From NCBI GenBank assembly GCA_963744115.1, contig CAVUSI010000002.1, positions 310,001 through 374,000 on the forward strand: a DNA stretch of 64,000 nucleotides, in the 5' to 3' direction. Positions 48,432-56,478 of the stretch are shown here, piece after piece (position 1 is the stretch's first letter; every line of letters begins with the position of its first letter). Under the pieces are notes generated by a model, which was given only the letters and a program-made list of their open reading frames with translations, was not told the origin of the DNA and ran no database searches. A program made the translations under genes and the position numbers. This DNA comes from Chersky-267 sp963744115 (GTDB lineage: Bacteria; Chloroflexota; Limnocylindria; Limnocylindrales; CSP1-4).

Positions 48432-49814
48432 ATGTCGCGTCGGACGCTGATCGGGCCGCTCGCTCTGGCCGCGGCCATCGCCGTTGGCCTGTTCGTGGTC
48501 GGCGGCGGGCCGGGGGTCGGGTCGCCGGTAGCCTCATCCGGGCCGGGCGCGAGCCCGACGCCGGCTCTGGCGGGCGCCACCCTCGATCCCGGCGCGACCT
48601 CGAGCCGGGGCCCGTCGCCGGCGTCCCCGAGCCCGACGGCGACCCCCGCGGCCACGTCCGCTCCCGCAGCGTCGACCGGCCCGACGTCCGCCCCGACGAG
48701 CGCGCCCGGCGTGTCCCCCGCGACATCGACCGTCGCCCATCCGCTCGCCGCGCGGCTCCAGAAGACCCTGGATCGATTCGCGGTGGCCCATCGGCTGCCG
48801 GGAGCCAGCGTGACGATCACCTGGCCGGACGGCCGGACGTGGACCGGGACGACCGGCCTGGCCGACGTCAAGACCGGGCGCAAGGTGACCGCCGACACCG
48901 CCTTCGCGATCGCCAGCATGAGCAAGACGTTCACCTCGGCGCTGATCCTCAGCCTGGTCGACGACGGCAAGCTCAGCCTCGACTCGAAGGTCGCGACGAT
49001 CCTGCCGGCGGTCCGCCTCGGGACCCCCGGCGTGCCGATCCCGCCCGGCGTCACGGTCAGGATGCTGCTCGATCACACGAGCGGGCTGGCCGACTTCTTC
49101 TTCGGCAAGGGGATCGACGCCGCCTTGCTTGCCCGGCGCGGCGCGACCTGGACTGCGGATCAGGCGCTGGCCTACGTCGGGAAGCCGCTCGGCAAGCCCG
49201 GGCGGACATGGCATTACTCCAACACGAACTACCTCCTGCTTGGACTGCTCGCCGAGAAGGTCGTCGGGAAGCCGTTCGCGACCCAGATCCGGGACCGGTT
49301 CCTCGACCCGCTCAAGCTCGACGGGGCCTACATCCAGGTGGCCGAGAAACCGCCGGGCCCGATCGCCCAGGGCTATTACTACACCGGATATAGCCTCGCC
49401 GAGGTGCCAAAGGGCCTGGCCGATGCGCGTCGGACGGTCGTGCCGTTCACCTCGGTCATCACGGCGGCCGGGTCGGCCGGTGACGTCGCGGCGACATCGG
49501 CCGATCTGGCGGCCTGGGCGCGCGCCCTGTACGGCGGTGCCGTGCTCCGGCCCGAGACGCTCGCCGCGGCCGTCGCGGACGCGAAGAAGACCGCGAGATA
49601 CCACCCCTACGTTCCGTACGGCCTCGGCGTCCAGGTGACGAAGATCGGCGATCGCGTCGCGCTCGGCCACAGCGGCCGGTTCATCGGCGTCCGGGGCGAG
49701 CTCCGCTACTTGCCTGCCGACGGCCTGGCGATCGCGATCGTCGCCAACCAGAACGGGGTCGACACGAGGCCCCTGATCGCCAAGCTCATCTCGCTGGCGC
49801 TGCCGACGCCGTAG
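48432..49814 (+). CDS. Secreted beta-lactamase-fold serine hydrolase
   Basis: A 460-residue class C beta-lactamase/DD-peptidase-like protein. It has an N-terminal membrane or signal segment (GPLALAAAIAVGLFVVGGG), a Ser/Pro/Thr-rich linker of about 75 residues, then the catalytic domain with SMSK (SxxK) near residue 162, YSN (YxN) in WHYSNTNYLL, and HSGRF (in place of KTG) near the C-terminus. The family includes esterases, D-aminopeptidases and penicillin-binding proteins; resistance function is not implied. The long linker suggests display across the cell wall. Confidence 0.9.
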   Translation: MSRRTLIGPLALAAAIAVGLFVVGGGPGVGSPVASSGPGASPTPALAGATLDPGATSSRGPSPASPSPTATPAATSAPAASTGPTSAPTSAPGVSPATSTVAHPLAARLQKTLDRFAVAHRLPGASVTITWPDGRTWTGTTGLADVKTGRKVTADTAFAIASMSKTFTSALILSLVDDGKLSLDSKVATILPAVRLGTPGVPIPPGVTVRMLLDHTSGLADFFFGKGIDAALLARRGATWTADQALAYVGKPLGKPGRTWHYSNTNYLLLGLLAEKVVGKPFATQIRDRFLDPLKLDGAYIQVAEKPPGPIAQGYYYTGYSLAEVPKGLADARRTVVPFTSVITAAGSAGDVAATSADLAAWARALYGGAVLRPETLAAAVADAKKTARYHPYVPYGLGVQVTKIGDRVALGHSGRFIGVRGELRYLPADGLAIAIVANQNGVDTRPLIAKLISLALPTP

Positions 49815-49838
49815 ACGTCGGCCATCGGCCGGCGGGCG

Positions 49839-51107
49839 TCAGCCCCGCCGGCTGCCCGTCCGCGTCCGGATCGGCTTGTGGTGAGCGTGATGGCGCGGCC
49901 CGTCGCTCCCGGTTGCGCCGTCGCGGCTGCCGAACCCGCGGATCGGTCGCGGGACGACCGAGCGATCGGGCTCGAAGCCCTCGGCGACGCGATACGGGAT
50001 CGCGTGCTTGAGCAGGCGCTGGACGCCCTTCAGCAGCTCGACCTCGTCGACCGTGACCAGGGAGATGGCGATGCCGGTGGAGCCGGCCCGCCCGGTCCGG
50101 CCGATCCGATGGATGTAGTCCTGGGGCTCGAAGGGAAGCTCGAAGTTGACGACGTACGGGAGCTCCTCGATGTCGAGACCGCGAGAAGCGACGTCCGTCG
50201 CGACCAGGCAGGTCACCTCGCCCCGCTTGAAGTCCTCGAGGGCGCGGGTCCGCTCCGGCTGGCTTCGATCCGAGTGGATGGCGATGGCGGCGACGCCGCG
50301 CCGATCGAGGTAGGAGGCGAGTCGGCTCGCAGCCAGCTTGGTCCGGGTGAAGATGAGCACCTGCTCCATCTTGTCGCGCCGGATGAGGTGGATGAGGAGG
50401 TCCTCCTTGCGGTCCCGATCGACCGGGTAGAGGACCTGCTCGACGCCCTCGGCGGCGGTGTTGCGGGCGGCGACCTCGACCGTCGCCGGATCGTTCAGGA
50501 ACTCCTGCGCGAGCCGTCGGATCTCCTCGGAGAACGTCGCGCTGAACAGCAGGTTCTGGCGCTTCGCCGGGAGCAGGGCGACGATCTTGCGGATGTCCGG
50601 GATGAACCCCATGTCCAGCATCCGGTCCGCCTCGTCGAGGACCAGGATCTCCACCTGGGTGAGGTTGACGGTGCGCTGGCCGACGTGGTCCATCAGTCGA
50701 CCCGGCGTCGCGACGAGGATCTCGATCCCCGAGCGGAGCGCCTTGATCTGCGGGTCGATCGGGATCCCGCCGTAGACCACGGCCGAGCGGAGTGGGACGT
50801 GCCGACCGTAGGCGGCGACGCTCTCGGCGATCTGCATCGCCAGCTCGCGGGTCGGGGTCACCATCAGCGCCCGGACGGGATGGCGTGCGGGCGAGAAGCT
50901 GGTGTTGGCGTGGGCCTTCAGTCGCTCGAGGATCGGCAGGGTGAACGCCGCGGTCTTGCCGGTCCCGGTCTGGGCGGCGGCGAGCAGGTCGCGACCCGCG
51001 AGCACGAGCGGGATGGCTTCTTCCTGGATGGGGGTCGGTTCGGTATAGCCTTCCTCGGCGACGGCGCGGAGGATGTCGGCCGAGAGGCCGAGGTGGTCGA
51101 ACGTCAA
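49839..51107 (-). CDS. DEAD-box RNA helicase
   Basis: The TTG at 51107 is taken as start because AGGAG lies 6-7 bases upstream and the protein then begins at the helicase F motif (MTFDHLGLSADILRAV). The 422-residue helicase has the Q motif with GYTEPTPIQEEAIP, Walker A AQTGTGKT, DEAD in LVLDEADRMLDMGF, SAT in FSATF, and HRIGRTGRAG (motif VI). The short basic C-terminus (HHAHHKPIRTRTGSRRG) is typical of RhlE-like members, which act in RNA decay, ribosome assembly and cold adaptation. The transcript seems to have a leader of about 120 bases. Confidence 0.95.
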   Translation of the reverse strand: MTFDHLGLSADILRAVAEEGYTEPTPIQEEAIPLVLAGRDLLAAAQTGTGKTAAFTLPILERLKAHANTSFSPARHPVRALMVTPTRELAMQIAESVAAYGRHVPLRSAVVYGGIPIDPQIKALRSGIEILVATPGRLMDHVGQRTVNLTQVEILVLDEADRMLDMGFIPDIRKIVALLPAKRQNLLFSATFSEEIRRLAQEFLNDPATVEVAARNTAAEGVEQVLYPVDRDRKEDLLIHLIRRDKMEQVLIFTRTKLAASRLASYLDRRGVAAIAIHSDRSQPERTRALEDFKRGEVTCLVATDVASRGLDIEELPYVVNFELPFEPQDYIHRIGRTGRAGSTGIAISLVTVDEVELLKGVQRLLKHAIPYRVAEGFEPDRSVVPRPIRGFGSRDGATGSDGPRHHAHHKPIRTRTGSRRG

Positions 51108-51230
51108 GCAGGGCTCCTGTGGCCCGTCGGGCCTGGGCCGTTGTGGGCGGATCGGTACGGTCGGGACGCGGATCGGGCGGGTCTGCCCCGACACCCCCGG
51201 TGAGCGAAGGCGGCGCGTCGTCTCGCGCGG

Positions 51231-51236
51231 AGCATA
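51231..51236 (-). promoter_or_regulatory. Promoter hexamer of the DEAD-box helicase gene
   Basis: Minus-strand TATGCT, predicting a leader of about 115-125 bases before the TTG start at 51107. Long leaders are common in cold-shock helicase genes. Confidence 0.35.
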
Positions 51237-51252
51237 GCGGAAACGGAATCGA

Positions 51253-51284
51253 AGAGCGCCGGAGCGGTGAGGCCCCGGCGCTCT
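51253..51284 (-). terminator. Intrinsic-like terminator downstream of the MBL hydrolase gene
   Basis: A perfect 10-bp stem (AGAGCGCCGG with CCGGCGCTCT) and a 12-base loop. On the minus strand it is followed by a T-rich stretch (TTCGATTCCGTTTCC). It separates the MBL gene from the helicase promoter. Confidence 0.5.
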
Positions 51285-51510
51285 CTGATCCCCCCGAGCC
51301 CGTTCAACGGTGACGGGTCACCATCGACGGGCCCGGAGGATAGGCGTCATCGCGCCGTCCGACGAGGGGTTGACGGCCTTGCCGGACACCTTGCGGTGCA
51401 TCCTGGCAACGGAGCGTGGGGCGGTCCGGGTCGGTCCGATCGGGTCCGGGTCGGTCCGGTGGGGTGGGCCCGACCCAGGACCTCCGGTCAGCGCGTTGAC
51501 GGATCGTCGG
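51285..51510. other. Non-coding gap with G-rich direct repeats
   Basis: No gene is seen in this part of the 400-base gap between the helicase and the MBL gene. It contains the 16-base unit GGTCCGGGTCGGTCCG twice (51423-51438 and 51443-51458, period 20) followed by GTGGGGTGGG. The G runs might form a quadruplex on the plus strand. Confidence 0.4.
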
Positions 51511-52290
51511 TCACTCGGACGGCGGATTGCCGGCCGGTCTGCGCGGGATCGCCAGCCCTTCGCCGGGGTGCAGGACGCGGATCGCGACGTCCGGGGCGAG
51601 TCCCCGCGCGGCCTCCCGGAACTCCCGTCCCGGCAGGCGCAGGCGGTCCGGCTTGACCCGGTCGAGCGTCTTCGGCCAGAACGTGCCCCAGTGGACCGGG
51701 ACGGCGAGTCGCGGACGGAGCAGGGTCAGCGCCTCGGCCGCCATCGTCGGGTCCATGTGCCCGCCGCGCAGGTTGGGTCCCCAGCCCCAGACCGGGACGA
51801 GGGCGAGGTCGAGATCGCCGAGCTCGGCCATCTCCGGGTAGATCGCGGTGTCGCCGGCGAAGTAGACCCGCTGGTGCCCGTCGCTCACGACGAATCCGAG
51901 CGCCGGCGCCGTCGGGCCGAACGGGGGACGGAAGCCGCTGTGGTCGGCCCGGACGATCTCGATCGTCAGCGGACCGTGCGTCGTGCGCTGGCCCGGCGAG
52001 AACTCGTCGACGTCGCGGTGGCCGGCCGACCGGAAGATGCCGCCCGAGCCGGCGGGCACGATCAGCCGGGGGTCGCCGAGCCGCCGCAGCGACGGCAGGT
52101 CGAGATGGTCCTGGTGCAGATGGCTGATCAGGACGACATCGATCCCCTCGATCAGGGCATGGGCGACCGGACCGGCCTTGCGGTCGAGCGGACCGATCCG
52201 TTCGCGGATCGCGGGGTCGGTCAGGATCCTGACACCGGCGAGCTCGATCCTGATCGTGGCGTGACCGAGCCAGTCGATCTTCCCGTCCAT
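51511..52290 (-). CDS. Metallo-beta-lactamase-fold hydrolase (UPF0173/UlaG-like)
   Basis: A 259-residue MBL-fold protein with the zinc motif SHLHQDHLD (HxHxDH) near residue 65 and further ligands in VYFAGDTAIYPE and VPVHWGTFWPK. It resembles the UlaG/UPF0173 group and NAPE-PLD-like MBL proteins; L-ascorbate-6-phosphate lactonase is one known activity, but the substrate here is unclear. ATG at 52290 is chosen because CATACT lies 7 bases upstream; a GTG at 52293 is adjacent. Confidence 0.88.
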   Translation of the reverse strand: MDGKIDWLGHATIRIELAGVRILTDPAIRERIGPLDRKAGPVAHALIEGIDVVLISHLHQDHLDLPSLRRLGDPRLIVPAGSGGIFRSAGHRDVDEFSPGQRTTHGPLTIEIVRADHSGFRPPFGPTAPALGFVVSDGHQRVYFAGDTAIYPEMAELGDLDLALVPVWGWGPNLRGGHMDPTMAAEALTLLRPRLAVPVHWGTFWPKTLDRVKPDRLRLPGREFREAARGLAPDVAIRVLHPGEGLAIPRRPAGNPPSE

Positions 52291-52303
52291 CACGGCGAGT
52301 ATG
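52291..52303 (-). promoter_or_regulatory. Leaderless-type promoter of the MBL gene
   Basis: Minus-strand CATACT (52303-52298), 7 bases, then ATG at 52290. Confidence 0.4.
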
Positions 52304-52367
52304 CCGGAGCCGGCGACGCACGACCGCGGGCGTGGTCCTTGCCGACACCGATGGCCTCAGCTGGGAT

Positions 52368-52379
52368 TACCATGCGGCC
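52368..52379 (+). promoter_or_regulatory. Leaderless-type promoter of the HhH-GPD gene
   Basis: TACCAT at 52368-52373, 6 bases, then ATG at 52380. It argues against the longer frame starting at 52332. Confidence 0.55.
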
Positions 52380-52958
52380 ATGACGACCACGACCACGCCT
52401 GCCGACCGGCTCTATTTCACCGGTGACGACGAAGCGGACCGCCTGCTGGTCGCGGAGCCGCTCGCCCTCCTGATCGGGTTCGCGCTCGACCAGCAGGTGA
52501 CGGTCCAGAAGGCGTTCAGCGGGCCCCTCGAGCTCAAGCGTCGGATCGGCGGGCTCGACGCGGCCAGGATCGCTGCGATGGAGCCCGAGGTCCTCGACGA
52601 GGTGTTCCGACGACCCCCGGCGCTCCACCGGTTCCCGAGCTCGATGGCCACCAAGACCCAGGCCCTCTGCGCGGCCATCGCAGCGGACTACGGCAACGAT
52701 GCAGCCCGGGTCTGGACCGGAGCCCGCGACGGCAAGGATCTCGAGAAGCGGCTCCTCGGCCTGCCCGGCTTCGGGGCCATGAAGGCCAAGTCGATGATCG
52801 AGATCGTCGGTCTGCGACTCGGCGTCCGGCCGCCCGGCTGGGAGGGTGTCCGGCCGACCCATCCGACCCTCGGCGGCGTCGATTCGCCGGAGGCCCTCGC
52901 GCGCTACCAGGAGGGCAAGCGCGCCTACAAGGCGTCGCTCAAGGCCAAGAGCGCCTGA
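52380..52958 (+). CDS. HhH-GPD-type base-excision repair protein
   Basis: A 192-residue protein related to endonuclease III/MutY-type glycosylases. It begins with LYFTGDDEADRLL and IGFALDQQVTVQKAFSGP, the typical start of this short actinobacterial-type group, and has a helix-hairpin-helix in LLGLPGFGAMKAKSM. No C-terminal four-cysteine iron-sulphur loop is present. The lysine in the hairpin region and the downstream acidic residue of the GPD motif are hard to place, so catalytic competence is uncertain. Confidence 0.85.
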   Translation: MTTTTTPADRLYFTGDDEADRLLVAEPLALLIGFALDQQVTVQKAFSGPLELKRRIGGLDAARIAAMEPEVLDEVFRRPPALHRFPSSMATKTQALCAAIAADYGNDAARVWTGARDGKDLEKRLLGLPGFGAMKAKSMIEIVGLRLGVRPPGWEGVRPTHPTLGGVDSPEALARYQEGKRAYKASLKAKSA

Positions 52959-52995
52959 CCTCCGCGGCCGGCGGTGCCCGGCCGCACCCGTCGGC

Positions 52996-53024
52996 TTGAC
53001 CGGTCCCGACCGCAGGCACACCAT
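52996..53024 (+). promoter_or_regulatory. Promoter of the C39-like lipoprotein gene
   Basis: TTGACC at 52996-53001, 17-base spacer, CACCAT at 53019-53024. The -10 overlaps the ATG at 53023, which favours the next ATG at 53035 as start. Confidence 0.4.
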
Positions 53025-53034
53025 GCCCGGGCCC

Positions 53035-54000
53035 ATGGATGGACACGCCGCACTTCGTCGAGCCGTTGCGGGGCTGATCCTCGTCGCGGCGATCGCCGCG
53101 CTCGCGGGCTGCTCGGGGTCCCCGGGTGTCGGATCCGTGGCTCGTCCCCCGGCCGGATCGGTCCGGTCGCCCGGCGCGTTCCCGAGCGACGGGACCGAGG
53201 CAGGCGCCGGCTCGTCGCTCGTCGCGACCGACGGCGAAGAGGCTGCCGGACCGTCCGATGCGCCGGGATCGGGGCCCGGGTCGCCCGTCCCGGATCCCGC
53301 CCAGGCGTCCTCCGCTCCGTCGACCCCGACCGCGACGACGGTCCCGTCTCCGGCGGCCTCGCCGGCCACGACACCCGCCCCGGCGTTGGTCCCGCCGCCG
53401 AGGGCCGGTCCGTTCAGCATGGATCTCTTCCGGAAGGGTGACTTCGTCGGCGAGAAGACGCCGATCTGGTGCGCGCCGGCCGCCCTCCAGACGATGATCA
53501 ACATCATGTCGCCCGGCGCCGATACGACCCGGAAGACGCAGAAGCTCCTCCACTCCATCGCCCGCAAGCTCGGTCCGGCGCCCGACAAGGGTTCCGAGCC
53601 GGAAGGCGAGGCTCGGACCCTGACGTCACTCGGCTATGGGAAGTACCGCGTGCTGGTGACCAGGACCCGCACCCAGGCGATCCACGCCGCCGCGACGGCC
53701 ATCCGGCTGACCGGCCGACCGGCCGCGCTGCTGGTCTGGCGCGGCGCCCATAACTGGGTGATGTCGGGCTTCCGGTCCACGGCCGACCCGGCGCTCGGTG
53801 GGGCCTTCCGGGTGACCGACCTTCGGATCGAGGACGTCTGGTACCCCCGGATCAGCAGCATCTGGGGCGAGTCGCGCCCACCGGACGTCCTCGTCCCGGC
53901 TCGCCTGATGCCCGAGGACTACCTGCCCTGGCGTCGACCGACCGGACGCTACCCCGGCAAGGACGGCCGGTTCGTGCTCATCGTCCCGGTGGCTCGCTGA
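53035..54000 (+). CDS. Lipoprotein with C39-like peptidase domain
   Basis: A 321-residue exported lipoprotein: basic start, hydrophobic segment and lipobox LAGC within the first 30 residues, so it should be membrane-anchored outside the cell. A Ser/Pro/Thr-rich spacer of about 100 residues follows. The C-terminal 190 residues have the papain-like C39 pattern, with the Cys in PIWCAPAALQTMINIM and the His in GAHNWVMSGF, and a later Asp-rich strand (VTDLRIEDVWYP). Such domains can be peptidases or inactive binding modules. ATG 53023 is an alternative start. The 3' end overlaps the convergent amidohydrolase gene by 23 bases. Confidence 0.8.
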   Translation: MDGHAALRRAVAGLILVAAIAALAGCSGSPGVGSVARPPAGSVRSPGAFPSDGTEAGAGSSLVATDGEEAAGPSDAPGSGPGSPVPDPAQASSAPSTPTATTVPSPAASPATTPAPALVPPPRAGPFSMDLFRKGDFVGEKTPIWCAPAALQTMINIMSPGADTTRKTQKLLHSIARKLGPAPDKGSEPEGEARTLTSLGYGKYRVLVTRTRTQAIHAAATAIRLTGRPAALLVWRGAHNWVMSGFRSTADPALGGAFRVTDLRIEDVWYPRISSIWGESRPPDVLVPARLMPEDYLPWRRPTGRYPGKDGRFVLIVPVAR

Positions 54001-55264
54001 GGCGGCGATCGTCCCGCACGACCGAGCCGCCCTTCATCACCAGCACCGGGTCCTGGAGCGCCTTCAGACCGGTCCCATCGGCCGCCTCGAATGGGTCACC
54101 AGGTACCGCGAGCAGATCGGCGTAGTGCCCGACCGACAAGGTCCCGACCCGATCGGCCCAGCCCATCATCTCGGCGGCCACCATGGTCGCCGCCCGGACG
54201 GCGCCGAGCGGGGTCATGCCGTGATGGACCATGAGCGGCAGCTGGATCGCGTTGGTGCCGTGCGGGTAGACACCTGAATCGGTCCCGAAGGCGATCCGGA
54301 CGCCGGCCGCGACCGCCTTCCGGAAGCCGGCGCGCTGCGCCTCGGTCGTTTCGTCGTTCTTGCGCATCGTCTCGGCGGGCCAGCCGCCGCGGAGCCCCTC
54401 GGCCGCGATCCAGTCGCCGTTGTAGATGTCGGCGACCAGATACGTCCCGTGCTCGGCCATCAGCGCGATCGCCTCGTCGTCCATCAGCGATCCGTGCTCG
54501 ATCGAGCGGACCCCCGCCCGGACCGCCAGCTTGATCCCTTCGGCACCGTGGGCATGGGCCGCGACGTACCGTCCGCGGGCGGTGGCGGCTTCGACGGCCG
54601 CCTCGAGCATCGGACGATCCAGCTCGACCCGGCCCGGCTCGGTCCCGCGGGTCAGCACCGCCCCCGTGGCCAGGACCTTGATCAGGTCCGCCCCTCGATC
54701 GCAGATCGCGTCGACGACCCGGCGGACATCGGCCGGCGTGCGGACGAGGCCGAATCGCATCTCGGGCGGCACCTCCGAGCCGGGAAGCCCGGTCACCTCA
54801 CCGGCACCACCTGGGACCGTGACATAGGCGCCCGCGCCCTGCATCCGCGGGCCGGCCACGAGCCCGTCCTCGATCGCGTCTCGAAGCTCGAGGTCGAGGA
54901 ACGCCCGGAACGTGCCGACATCGCGGACGCTCGTCACCCCGGCCCGGAGCGTGACCGACGCGTTGCGGACACCGACCAGGATCTCCCGCTCGGCGGTCAT
55001 CCCGATCGCGGGGACGTCCGCGTACTCGAGATCGCCGATCAGGTGGCTGTGCCCGTCGATGAGGCCCGGCATCACGGTGTGGCCGGTCAGGTCGATCACG
55101 TCGGCGCCATCCGGGATCGGTGCGTCGTCCGGCACGATCGCTTCGACCCGCTCCGCCCGGATCAACAGCACCACGTCCGGGAGGATGGCCCCGGCGACGA
55201 CGTCGACGAGCCGGCCGGCGCGGACGGCGACGATGCGAGAGGTGTCGAGTCCGGCGGTCGTCAT
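53978..55264 (-). CDS. Amidohydrolase-family metal-dependent hydrolase
   Basis: A 428-residue TIM-barrel amidohydrolase of the imidazolonepropionase/Xaa-Pro dipeptidase-like group. Metal motifs are PGLIDGHSHL (HxH), VAAHAHGAEG, RSIEHGSLMDD and FGTDSGVYPHG (final Asp). A composite beta sandwich flanks the barrel. The substrate, perhaps an N-blocked dipeptide or cyclic amide, cannot be read from sequence. TAGGCT lies 9 bases upstream of the ATG. Confidence 0.9.
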   Translation of the reverse strand: MTTAGLDTSRIVAVRAGRLVDVVAGAILPDVVLLIRAERVEAIVPDDAPIPDGADVIDLTGHTVMPGLIDGHSHLIGDLEYADVPAIGMTAEREILVGVRNASVTLRAGVTSVRDVGTFRAFLDLELRDAIEDGLVAGPRMQGAGAYVTVPGGAGEVTGLPGSEVPPEMRFGLVRTPADVRRVVDAICDRGADLIKVLATGAVLTRGTEPGRVELDRPMLEAAVEAATARGRYVAAHAHGAEGIKLAVRAGVRSIEHGSLMDDEAIALMAEHGTYLVADIYNGDWIAAEGLRGGWPAETMRKNDETTEAQRAGFRKAVAAGVRIAFGTDSGVYPHGTNAIQLPLMVHHGMTPLGAVRAATMVAAEMMGWADRVGTLSVGHYADLLAVPGDPFEAADGTGLKALQDPVLVMKGGSVVRDDRRLSEPPGR

Positions 55265-55279
55265 CGTTCGGTCAGCCTA
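55265..55279 (-). promoter_or_regulatory. Promoter of the amidohydrolase gene
   Basis: Minus-strand TAGGCT (55279-55274), 9 bases, then ATG at 55264. Confidence 0.4.
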
Positions 55280-55427
55280 GCGCGCCGACGGCGGGCTCGC
55301 GTGCGGCGCCGGCCCGCCGGAGACGGGCACGCGTCCCGGATCGGTCGCAGGCGGCCCGCCTGACGTCCGGCGAGTTCCGCGCTAGGATGATTGCACACGC
55401 AACGATAAGCACCGGGAGCCCCACGAC

Positions 55428-55814
55428 ATGGACCCAGCGATCCGCCATCAGTTCGACCGCGGCCAGCTGATCGACCTCACGACCGTCGGCCGGAAGACCG
55501 GCCAGTCGCGCCGGGTCGAGATCGTCTTCCACAACTTCGATGGCCGGATCTACATCTCCGGCATGCCGCACGCGCGACGTCGGAGCTGGATCGCCAACAT
55601 CGAGGCGGACCCCCGCGTCACGGTCCACCTCAAGGGGGCGGTGACGGCCGACGTGCCGGCGACAGCACGGGAGATCACCGACCCGGTGGAACGCCGCTCG
55701 GTCCTCGAGCGGGTCGCCCGCGTCTGGCGTCGCACGGACGTCGACCGGATGGTCGCCGAGAGCCCGTTGATCGAGCTGACGATCCCCGGCCTCGCCCTGG
55801 CCACGCCCGCCTGA
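55428..55814 (+). CDS. F420-type nitroreductase/quinone reductase family protein (Ddn-like)
   Basis: A 128-residue split-barrel protein of the DUF385/Ddn group. It has LTTVGRKTGQSRRVEIVF, the start of the deazaflavin-binding family, and WIANIEADPRVTVHLKG, the second diagnostic block. Relatives use coenzyme F420 to reduce quinones or nitroaromatics; others bind haem or FMN, and the cofactor here is inferred. An F420-type enzyme fits Chloroflexota or Actinobacteria. CGGGAG lies about 9 bases before the ATG. Confidence 0.85.
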   Translation: MDPAIRHQFDRGQLIDLTTVGRKTGQSRRVEIVFHNFDGRIYISGMPHARRRSWIANIEADPRVTVHLKGAVTADVPATAREITDPVERRSVLERVARVWRRTDVDRMVAESPLIELTIPGLALATPA

Positions 55815-55943
55815 CCGACGCTCCGGCGGGACGGCCGCCCTGCCGTCGAGGCGCCGGCCCGAAAACAACCCGCGGCGGGAGTCCGCTCGCCGCCCGAGCC
55901 GTTCCGACCGACGTCGCCTTCTTCGCGCCGTCATCTCCGCGTC

Positions 55944-55960
55944 TCCCACGTCGCGTGGGA
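55944..55960. promoter_or_regulatory. Perfect hairpin/dyad before the DUF2089 operon promoter
   Basis: TCCCACG-TCG-CGTGGGA, a 7-base perfect inverted repeat with a 3-base centre, 23 bases upstream of the TTGACA. It could be an operator or end the upstream transcript. The rest of 55815-55983 holds nothing recognisable. Confidence 0.4.
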
Positions 55961-55983
55961 TGCCAATGAAGTGAGCGACGGTA

Positions 55984-56012
55984 TTGACAAAGTGAAGGTC
56001 AGCCGTTACAAC
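55984..56012 (+). promoter_or_regulatory. Promoter of the DUF2089 operon
   Basis: Perfect TTGACA at 55984-55989, 17-base spacer, TACAAC at 56007-56012. It lies in an AT-richer patch and is the clearest sigma70-type promoter in the window. Confidence 0.65.
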
Positions 56013-56043
56013 GTGTGAGGTACTCGTAACTAAGGACATGTCG

Positions 56044-56478
56044 ATGCCTCACGATGTCATCTCTATCTGCCCTGTCTGCTCGAGCGACCTGACGGTCAGC
56101 CGGCTGCACTGCGGCAGCTGCGGGACCACCCTGGAGGGGGAGTTCAGCGTCGGTCGGTTCTCCCGCCTCGGCCGGGACCAGATGGCGCTCCTCGAGAGCT
56201 TCCTCCGCTCGCGCGGGAACCTGCGCGAGATGGAGCGCGAGCTCGGGATCAGCTACCCGACCGTGCGGGCCCGCGTCGAAGCGCTCGTCCGGGCGCTCGG
56301 CCTCGCCGGCGACTCGGGCGACGGGTCGTCCGAGGGGTCATCCGGCGAAACGGCCGATCGAGCCGCGGAGGCCGAGCCGGCGGCCCGTCAGGCGATCCTC
56401 GAACGGCTCGCCCGACGTGAGATCAGCGCGGACGACGCCGCGACCGAGATCCGAGCATTGCGGAGGACGGACCGATGA
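56044..56478 (+). CDS. DUF2089 zinc-ribbon/HTH regulator
   Basis: A 144-residue DUF2089 protein: an N-terminal zinc ribbon (CPVCSSDL and CGSCGTTL) and a winged-helix-like segment (LRSRGNLREMERELGISYPTVRARVEAL). DUF2089 proteins are usually next to membrane-stress or DUF4097 genes and probably regulate them. AAGGA is 1 base from the ATG at 56038 but 7 bases from the ATG at 56044, so the second is preferred. The C-terminus ends in an AAEAEPAARQAILERLARREI SHOCT-like helix hairpin. The stop overlaps the next start as ATGA. Confidence 0.88.
   Translation: MPHDVISICPVCSSDLTVSRLHCGSCGTTLEGEFSVGRFSRLGRDQMALLESFLRSRGNLREMERELGISYPTVRARVEALVRALGLAGDSGDGSSEGSSGETADRAAEAEPAARQAILERLARREISADDAATEIRALRRTDR

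Noticed and set aside
48432..49814. Antibiotic-resistance beta-lactamase
   Set aside because: The SxxK and YxN motifs define the fold only; the third motif is HSG rather than KTG, and family members are mostly esterases or peptidases.
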